This document shows positions 55,697 to 64,000 of a stretch of 64,000 nucleotides of DNA, piece by piece; the stretch's first letter is position 1; every line of letters begins with the position of its first letter. Where the stretch lies: NCBI GenBank assembly GCA_916700875.1, contig CAKAKS010000066.1, positions 6,234,243 to 6,298,242 of the forward strand. The letters run 5' to 3'. The position numbers were made by a program, and so were the translations under genes. Origin of the DNA: Sebastes aleutianus. Taxonomy: Eukaryota; Chordata; Actinopteri; Perciformes; Sebastidae. The notes beneath the pieces were generated by a model. That model had not been told where the DNA came from. It made no database searches and was given only the letters and a program-made list of their open reading frames with translations.

Positions 55697-57670
55697 AATA
55701 AAGAGACACCTGCTCACTAACATGTTTACATATAGTTTAAAAAGTTAATCACAACTAGAAAGCAGCGGCAATCAAGGGACTAAAACATAAAAATATAATA
55801 AGATCCAACAATAACTGAAGTCATTTTTCAAGTACTGAAAAGAAAAACACCAAGTACGTCCGTAAATTTGGAATCAAACGTGGGTTTGGTGGGGAAATAA
55901 CTCATCACAGCCACTTTCCCACCAAGCGCCCGACTTGGATTTGACACAAAGTCCCTTTGTTTGGCCAAGTGCCACACATTCAATGGCTAACATTCAAAGC
56001 GAGCACCGGGTCACGGTCCGGGGATTAGGGTCAGTTTAAAGGTTTGGTGGAGGAGAGTGAGTGAGGGGTCAGGGTTAAGGTTAGAATTGGCATGGTGTGG
56101 GGGGGAGATGGCTCGACTACACAGAGTAGGAATGTGTACATGCCTACAAATGAATTTAGTCTGAAAACGCTGATTTTATGGTTCTTCCAAGCGATTACTT
56201 TCCTTGCCATTGCTGATTACGCTGACACACTGCCTGTCACATTTGAAAGCCTGAACGGAGCGACCGAGAAGGAAGTTATTTGTTAAACTTTGCTGATGTG
56301 ATGCATCAAACTGCTTTAGATTTTTTTTTTAAATCATCTTTGAGCTGCACAATATTTGTGGATTAATATGGTTTTCTGTTACAAATATGCATCTTTTTGC
56401 TGTTTGATGAAAACCTTTTTAGGGATTTTCTGACAAATAATGGAACAACTATGTGATTCTTCCTCCTGGATTTATAGTGAAAGTAATACAGCTGTATTAT
56501 AAGGTGACTGGAGGATGAGGAATGAACAGATCTTTGCCCACACATGCTGTAATGTCTGCTCCTGGTTTGAAAGGCACGTCCTCGTAGTGAATGTGGTTTT
56601 TCAGCAACGCCGCCACAAATCTTAATGTCAATGAACTGGAGTAACCCTCTTTTAAGGTGAGACCATACCTCTCAGCCAATCACAATGGACCTAGAATCAG
56701 GCATCATGCCCTGAGCCAATCAACACGTTTGTGCTTTTTTCTCCCCCGCTCTCTCTCTCAGCTTCCCCGGCTCCTTTTCATCCTTCCTGAAATACTATTT
56801 TCACGAGTAACAATCATCCCCCAGAGGCGGAAGTGGTTAGCATTTGTTGGTGTGTGCTAATCAGCCCGTTTTTTTTCTCGTAAAGCTCTTGTCCTTGTAT
56901 CTCTGAGCTTGTCTGCCATGCCATTGTGTGCCATTCATTCATTCACCAAATACACAATACTGGGGGAAATCCCTCAACCTCCGAGGCTATTTTGTCCATG
57001 ACTATGTCTGTGTTTGCACTGAACAGGACTGTGTCCCGTTCACCGTCACCTTTGATCCTTTCCTCTTTGCAGGGGTTGTAGTCGGGTTAGGAGCCTCGTG
57101 TGAGCGAGGGTGTATTTAGGTATGTGCGCAGAACTCCCAGTGCGAGTGTAATTTGAGGTGGGAACACTGTCATATGCCTTCAGGGGTTGCATAATATATG
57201 TGTCAAGCCAAGACACGGCTGTTTCTGTTTCCTTCTCAACACAGATTCCCACAGAATACCATAACATACAGTAAAACTCAGGTGGTCCGTTCCCATACAT
57301 CAGGAGGAGGGGAAGGTTGAGAGGTGAGCTCTTCTTCATAACAAGTCATTGTTTTATCTGGAGGGAGGTCAGTAACACAAACCTGCTTTTGGAGGATGTG
57401 TTTAAATGTGATACGGAGGCAAAAGAAAAGTGTGATGGGAAAGAGAAATTGAAAAAAATGGCAGACGACATCAATACAAGTCAAGTTCCGTTCACTAGCT
57501 CTAAATAACAAACCGCAAATTTGCCTCAAAGGCCTTTACAGTCTGTAAGACATACAACTTCCTCCACCCTTAGCAACAGAAGAGGGATCAGGACAGACGT
57601 GTTGTAAATACAGAGTGGAAAGACAGGATTACAATGTGGACAAACAGAATGAAAATATTACTAAACAGAA
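55697..57670. other. Intergenic DNA
   Basis: No gene or bounded transposon recognised. The short open frames lack domain or splice support. Confidence 0.45.
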
Positions 57671-57675
57671 CTACG

Positions 57676-58495
57676 ATATAGCATACAAGGGAAACTGTAG
57701 TGGCCAAGCTAGTTCACCATATGCTTGTCAAAATGATCTCAGTTCCCTTCTTACCCCACACTGAGCTTTCTTACTAATACTTCTGTCTCATTTACTGTGG
57801 TTTGATATGACACAATTATCTGGAAAAATTAAACTCCACCCTTGAATTTGCAGAATTTGCAAAATGTTCACCACAATAGGGAGTCAAAATCTGATTTCAG
57901 CCGGCCGCAGTGAGCCGAAACGACAAAGCAGAAAACGGCGGAGGCTCCGCGTGGTTATGACCTTCACCCTCCCATTTTACATCCAAAGTGGTAAACACTA
58001 CACATACAGTAAAGTATGGAAACACTTTGGGTTTCACACATTACCAGGAAAAGCAGAGCTATACATCACGGCTAAAGCTGCATGCTAACTCTGTCATGGA
58101 CAGGAAACGTTATCATGTTGCGGTAACGTGCGGTCAAGCCAGCCGTCACTCTCATCTCCGTGGTCAAATCGGCCCGACGCTACAACTGTAGAGCACCCAT
58201 ATACTGACATTTATGTTGAATGCATTCAGACGGCCCCGATGGAGCCGACCATGGATGGATAAAGAGAACGGAGCTGACAGAACTACAATATAACATGCAA
58301 GAGAAACTGTAGCGGCCAGAACTAGTTCACCTTATGCGTGCCAAAATGATCTCAGTTCCCTTCTTACCCCACACTGAGCTTTCTTACTAATACTTCTGTC
58401 TAATTTACTGTAGCTTGATATGACACAATTACCTGGGAAATGGAACTCTGAAATGAAACTCTCTATTGCAAAATTTAGGAAGTAAAAATCTGATT
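57676..58495. repeat. Direct duplication flanking repeat E copy 2
   Basis: 57676-57895 and 58281-58495 are direct copies (CAAAATGATCTCAGTTCCCT, TCTTACCCCACACTGAGCTT, TCTTACTAATACTTCTGTCT, AATCTGATTTC) separated by about 385 bp of repeat E. Unit spacing is about 600 bp. Confidence 0.85.
57895..58260. repeat. Repeat family E, copy 2 (inverted)
   Basis: Contains GAGCCGAAACGACAAAGCAG, TTTACATCCAAAGTGGTAAA, CACTTTGGGTTTCACACATT and GCGGTCAAGCCAGCCG, the reverse complement of 37990-38375 with some substitutions. It lies between the two halves of the 57.7-58.5 kb direct duplication. Confidence 0.65.
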
Positions 58496-61400
58496 TCTAA
58501 ATAATTTCCCTTTAATGTAAAACAAAGACTGGAATCTGTGATGTCTCACGCTGTCAGTTACGGACATCGTGGACACTGTAAAGGGTTCGGGGCAATTGGA
58601 GGTTGCAGAAAAAACTGTAAACACACAACATTGACACATTATAGCCTTATGATATTATAGGGTATATGATAAAATAATGATATGGCTGACGCAAACTCCC
58701 TCACCAGCAGCACTTTGGAGTAGTGGCCACACCATGGATGTATAAAGAGAACTGGATACAGCGACGGAGGCAGGCTCCTGTTCATTCCTATGAGAGTTGC
58801 TCAGTGGCGCATGAAGCCAAAATGGCTCCACTGCCGAGTGATAAAGTACGCGGATCATCCGGTGATGAAACGAGTTGTTTCCTTTAAGGGTATAGTGCTG
58901 AACAACAACAACAATGGGGGAGAAATGAATACACATAGCCCAGCGGGTTTGTCCTCTCTCCCTAAGTGCTTCAGCCTTCCCTTCATCCAGAGCAAGTACT
59001 CTACCTGGTGCCAACATTTTTACTTCTGTGGATATCACAGCAACTGGATGCAACCAAAGCATCTCAGCTGAAAACACCTAATCATACCTAATCAAATACA
59101 TAATCACAGCCAGGTCGGCCGACGTGCTGAATATATTAAGTGTCAGTGACATCACCTCTATAGTTTCCAGATCAGTGAAAATTCAGCTCGATGCGCATAT
59201 GCTGCGTATAGATAGGAGGGATGTTGCTTATAATTGTATAAAAAGCCTGATCAATACACTCACGTGCCGGCACCGCCTGTTGTGTTTACATTGGGCCTGC
59301 TCACGGGAATCAAATGCCCGCCTATGGGTTTATATCTGCCGCTGGGTCTGAGTCTCATAGTTTTCGCTGGAACCTAGCACCTCAAACAAACATTTGTTAC
59401 CTCTTCAACAGCTTACATTTCTGCAGTTTCAGTTCCCATGCTTAGTGCCCAAAATGTTATCACCTGGTTTGTCTGCTCTTCCAGGAGGGCGTGCCTCAGG
59501 TCTGAACTGCTGATTCATTCCTAACACAAGTCAATGAGGCCACTTTATAGGGAGGGACTACTTTACATAGAGACGGCAGATTAACAGTAGTTTCAGGCTC
59601 CTCTCTAACAGACAGACAGAGAATACTAGAAGATGAGAGATTATACGTTGGTGCTACATGGTGATCATATCTAAACTAAATTACCATGCATTACTATGTT
59701 TTATTAAATGATGCAAAAATATATTACTTCATAACCTACAGTACTATAACATACAGGATATCGACGTAAAGACGTTACTGTCTTCTGCAGTGTTAGCAAT
59801 AGGCATATACTGTACGTCTCCAGGCTGCACTAGCCTAATCTAACAATAAAGTTTCTCCACGTTCTCCTGTTTCTAATTAAGACGGAAATACCCGGCCAAA
59901 CAATACAGACACACATCTGCTTCTCTCCTCATTGTCTTCTCTTTGTTTAGTGCTTTTTTTTGTCTCGCAAACTTAATGCAGATGGACATTTGGATTTGGA
60001 TAAAAGATCGTTAATTCTTTTGACCTCTAAATAATCTTTTCATTTTTGTGTGATTTCCTGTAAAAATAAAAAATAAAATGCAAGTGTCGGAAGATGGCGC
60101 TGTTTTCTTTGGCTGTTCTGCCATTACTTCTCTGTCATTGATTATTTTAATAGCAAAATGACTTCCTAAGATAAAACAAACAATGGTTACTGTTGCCAGA
60201 AACAGAAAAGGTATTAAATAACTTCCTGTGTGAAAAGAGGATGTTTCTGAAGTTAGTCTGTCACTCTCAGAGGTTTAAAACAGAAATGATTTCATCAAGT
60301 ATTAATGGGTATAATGAAAATCATGCATACACACACGAGGCGCAACGCCAAATAGGGCCAGGGGCGTAAAATGGGGGGCCAATGGTTCCTGGGAAAGTAC
60401 TCAAAACTGTCCTTTCCATTCTGGATGTGTAAAATGAAAATGTGAATAAAGACAAGTGGATGGAAACAGATCTATAGTCTCTACTTTTTCAATAATTAGT
60501 ATAATACATAGTTATTTTCAGAAAACGTTTCTTGGAAACTACAAAATGCTAAATAAAGTGTGACCAAATGATTATTTATGAATTTAAGTGTGTGATGAGT
60601 GGATGCCCTTTCTGCACTTACAACGGCCCCTCCCCGCTGTCTTCCCCAAGAAAAAAAAAGATGTCTTTGGTATTAAAAGATTAACAGTAAATCCTCATTC
60701 CACATCAGTGTAGCTCTGATGAAAAGTGAAGTTCCCTTTGAGGTGGGATCTGTCTGCTGCTGCAGTGAGTTTGATCTACTGTACAAGTGACTTACAATCT
60801 TCAAATCATATGAATCAAACCATGTGACTTCAAAGCCAAATGCCTTCATATACACTTCATGGATTTAGCTCGGCAGCAGCAGCACAGCGAGTCTCCGAAC
60901 CTGAATCCCATGAAAGACCAATGTCCATTTGCAGGCTGTTGTTTGAAACGTTTACGTGTCCGTGTTTACAAAACCAGCCGAGAAGCACATGCAGATTAGA
61001 ATAAATCACAAACAATATAAGTGTTTTGGTTTATGCTTTCGTCGTAAAGCTGCTTATTGAGTTACGCAGGCAAAATAGGAGCCGTAATCATGACTGCTCA
61101 AGTACAAACCAGCTATTTAAATAAGTGACTAGCCTTAAATCACCTATAGTATGTGTGCAGAAAACTCTCGGTATCAGCAGTATTGTGATTTGACTGTGAA
61201 AAAAACAACAGTTAGAAGGCTGATAGTGCTGATATATACATCCACACCCACAGTAGCAAATCAGGTCAACGCCATATCAGCTTAACATGGACTCACTGAA
61301 ACATTTGACCTTTAATTCTTCTTAAAATCCGGATTCCCACAGTTGAGAACATTGAAAATCCACAAAAAAACACCAAGAAACGTAGTTTAAATCATTAAAA

Positions 61401-61846
61401 CAGTCTAAATATATAAAATAAGCTTAAAGGAGCCACTTTTGCGATGTAATTTTGCCATAAATACAACAGCATCCCAACTATTCGCTGACCCGATTACTTA
61501 TGCCCAGACTGTGTTTGTGAGCGTAAAGCTGGTTTCAATCAGTAGAGAAATTAAGCCAAATCAACGTGCCTGCTCTAAAAATTCACCCTGGACGCTGACT
61601 CAAACGTATCCTTTTGTAACATGTGAGAATTACATAAATCCTATTCACAGCAGATTATAGTTTTGTTCCCCACTTTCTTTCAGCTAGAGGGGCATTTCGA
61701 TGCATTCCTCACTTCTCGTCTGGCTCGTTCCCATGAGAAAGTTTCAGCCTATGCCTCAGACACCATGAAACAGCCCCAGAATAAATGCTCTGACCAGCAT
61801 CAGAGACTCTGATTGTGTGTGGTGGGGGAAGCTGCAGGATGTGTAA
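58496..61846. other. Intergenic DNA
   Basis: 58730-59075 resembles a dispersed teleost repeat (GTATAAAGAGAACTGGATAC, CAAAATGGCTCCACTGCCGA). Otherwise no gene, RNA or bounded mobile element is evident. Confidence 0.45.
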
Positions 61847-62366
61847 TGGTACGTGTCCAGAGGCTCCGTGCTTTCCACGCTCCCCATTCATTGTCTATGT
61901 AAGCAGCCGCGCAATGCATTCTGGTAGCGTGGCGTCGCGATTCGAGAGACTAGGCGTCACGACGCCCGCTCCTCATTTGCATAAAGTTGAGGGCTCGTCT
62001 ACTTTATGCAAATCACGGGCGTCCAACGCGACTCGCCGCCTCTCGAAACTCACAAGGATCTTTTAAAATAAACGTTGTTGATCGAAAATAAAGACAGATT
62101 CATCAACTGCATGGATTATTTCTCGCCTCAAATGTTTTCAGAAACACATTTCAGTGAACTATTTACGTGAAATAAGAGAAGAAAGTTTCCAAACGAGCCT
62201 CCATACTGGTTCCGGTTTGAAAGCTGGGAGCAGCAGCCAACGGCGGGAAAGCTTTCGTCCAATCAGGAGCCGAGTGCCTTGTTTCTAGGGACAGCACACC
62301 AAGCGTCCAATGTTGGGAAGCGTCGCGTCCCCTCGCGATAAAAAATGCCCCTGTGGACACGTACCA
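61847..62366. mobile_element. PIF/Harbinger-like MITE with TAA target-site duplication
   Basis: 520 bp, bounded by perfect 13-bp inverted repeats (TGGTACGTGTCCA...TGGACACGTACCA) and flanked on both sides by TAA (61844-61846, 62367-62369), the TWA target typical of PIF/Harbinger. The interior is strikingly CpG-rich (GCGTGGCGTCGCGATTCGAG, GCGTCGCGTCCCCTCGCGAT) and carries a smaller inverted pair TTTGCATAAAGT / ACTTTATGCAAA at about 61976-62012. No transposase. Confidence 0.85.
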
Positions 62367-63203
62367 TAAGACAGAGGAAGTATGATAGTGTTTGTGTGCA
62401 TATGTACTATTGTACTTTTGTGAGGACCAATTTAAGACATTTGAGTGAAAACATTTGAGTTCTTCAAAGGGCTGTGTGAAGGCTTAAGGCCTTCACATAC
62501 CGGGGGCGCGACGAATAAACGACACGAAAATGCGAAATACTCACCTGTGAATATTATATCTCTAGGGCTTTTATTGTGAAGGGTAAGAACAGAAGGATCT
62601 GTCTATTCCGCACAACGTGATTGATTGATGCCTTTATTCGTGATGCGAAAGCTCAGAAAAATCGACCTCATTCCAAAAAAAAGTGTCACTTTTTCGCACA
62701 TGTATGTGGTATGTGTATTCACAAAAAATGCTGCCGGTGTGTAACGGCCTTAAGACTTGGTTTTAGGTTTAATTTTAGTTTTGAGTTAGGGGATTGGTTC
62801 AGTTTGTTTGACACCGTCATGGTTTCCACTTGGCCGCATCACACTACCTCCTTGATCTCTATCTGAGAGATCATAGTAAAATGTACAGTCACACGGGGAA
62901 CCCACTGCTGTGTAAACAGTGGCGTCAGAGAACACGTTTCCATGCGGCATATCTACCTGTTTATCTTGGGTTGGACGTACTATGACTCAATTTGACACCA
63001 TGCGGAAGTTTTGTTCACAGCTTTGTTTCCTGAGCTACTGAGTAACCCGAACGAGAGAAGGAAATCTGTTGCATCTTTGACCTCTGACCTTGTGAGGAAA
63101 CCTGGCAGCAGAGTGACGGATTGTAAAACACGTCAGGGCCAGAAATAGATTTGATGAACCCGTGGGACTATTTACTCACAATAACTAGACGAAACAACTT
63201 GAA
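62367..63203. other. Intergenic DNA
   Basis: No gene or bounded repeat that I can support. Confidence 0.45.
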
Positions 63204-63520
63204 GCAATAGTTCAACATTTTGGGAAATACACTTATTCTCTTTCTCTCCAAGAGTTAAAGGTTGAAAATCAATATCAACTGTATGTCTGTGCGTTCAGCT
63301 GAAGCTGCGATATGATTAGCTTAGCTTAGCATAAAGACTGAAAGCAGGAAATACAGCTAGCCTGATTTTCTCCAATTCATATATACACCTACAAACTTCT
63401 CTAAAGCATAGTAATTAACACTTTGTGTTTCATTTGTTTAATCAGTTCACAAATAGAAATATAACAACAACAATTTGTGATTTTTATGGGGGAGTTTTGT
63501 GCTTTAAGTCTTGGCAAACA
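63204..63520. repeat. Teleost interspersed repeat (TTCAACATTTTGGGAAATACAC type)
   Basis: Contains AGTTCAACATTTTGGGAAAT, TTAGCTTAGCTTAGCATAAA, GACTGAAAGCAGGAAATACA and TTTGTTTAATCAGTTCACAA. This combination recurs widely in percomorph genomes to my knowledge. Non-coding. Confidence 0.7.
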
Positions 63521-64000
63521 ATAGTTAGGTGCTCAAATTGACAATGATATCATGACGGGAAAAGGGAAGTCCTCTCTGAACTGAAAAACAAATGTGCACA
63601 AGGAAACCACCCTCGTCAAGTGGACTGATATAGCCCGGTCACGTAATGCACCCAAAGTGAGATTTTTTCCGATCCTCAACCGGCGTTGTGGCACACATGC
63701 AGACCGGAGCCCGTCCCCTCCGTGCTGCTACCGTGTGAGAGAACGAGGAGCCCCGGCAAAGGGGCGCCATTCTGCATGCACGCTCGCGCTGCAGAGCCGG
63801 CCAAAAAACGGCGATGCCTCACCCTCGTTGAGGGAAAAGGCAGAAGAAGCGAGCCAGTAAATAGCAAAGTGGTCCGTTTCATTACTTTGTATTCATATAA
63901 TAAATATACAAATGTCGATTAGATGGTAATCTGCATGAGAAATGATGCAAAACAACAACAATTGGGTTATAATAATCATCCGCTTATAGTGATCAATTTG
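63521..64000. other. Unassigned GC-rich patch at right edge
   Basis: 63600-63850 is CpG-rich (CACGCTCGCGCTGCAGAGCC, CCGGCAAAGGGGCGCC) and open in several frames on both strands, but has no recognisable domain. It could be the end of a repeat or a promoter-proximal CpG patch of a gene beyond the right edge. Confidence 0.3.

Noticed and set aside
58655..59077. 140-codon minus-strand frame
   Set aside because: It overlaps a dispersed repeat-like sequence, the opposite strand is also open, and no domain is present.
1..64000. CRISPR arrays, prokaryotic operons, viral genes, rRNA or tRNA genes
   Set aside because: None of the expected signatures is present. The spliced vertebrate genes and teleost repeats explain the window.

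Overview
The window is nuclear DNA of a ray-finned fish, probably a percomorph teleost. It is AT-rich and has GT-AG introns, long introns and intergenic DNA packed with short terminal-inverted-repeat transposons (MITEs). These include several repeat families I recognise from teleost genomes. I see no prokaryotic, viral or CRISPR features.

Region 1 (1-25.9 kb) holds the first seven coding exons of a CSPG4/NG2-type chondroitin sulfate proteoglycan gene on the minus strand. Exon 1 (signal peptide) is at 25612-25711. The gene runs leftward through a 3.6 kb exon at 12830-16406 to exon 7 at 2261-2392, and the 3' part (later CSPG repeats, membrane anchor, cytoplasmic tail) lies beyond the left edge. 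All seven exons join in compatible phases, giving about 1,607 codons: signal peptide, two laminin-G domains, then many CSPG repeats. One extra base in exon 3 (14853-14854) breaks the frame. Because everything else is intact, I suspect an assembly or sequencing error but cannot exclude a real allele. The introns hold MITEs, a Tc1-type remnant, a foldback element and local tandem duplications.

Region 2 (28.5-34.0 kb) holds a complete gene, also on the minus strand, for a small membrane-anchored alpha/beta hydrolase of the isoprenylcysteine alpha-carbonyl methylesterase (ICME)-like family. I resolve eight well-supported coding exons, including a 28-nt microexon, and one tentative first exon. The predicted start ATG may be split by an intron. 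ACCGGAAG (ETS-type) boxes cluster at its 5' end.

Region 3 (34-64 kb) has no protein-coding gene that I can support. It is a repeat-rich intergenic or large-intron landscape: hAT MITEs with target-site duplications, several copies of a teleost repeat bounded by GGGCTGTCA, LINE remnants, a local tandem duplication at 57.7-58.5 kb, and a PIF/Harbinger-like MITE with a TAA target-site duplication at 61.8-62.4 kb.

I see no functional link between the two genes beyond shared orientation. I found no convincing undescribed biological system. The points most worth checking are the CSPG4 frameshift, the apparent move of the glycosaminoglycan attachment site, the split start codon of the hydrolase, and the tandem amplification in CSPG4 intron 1.
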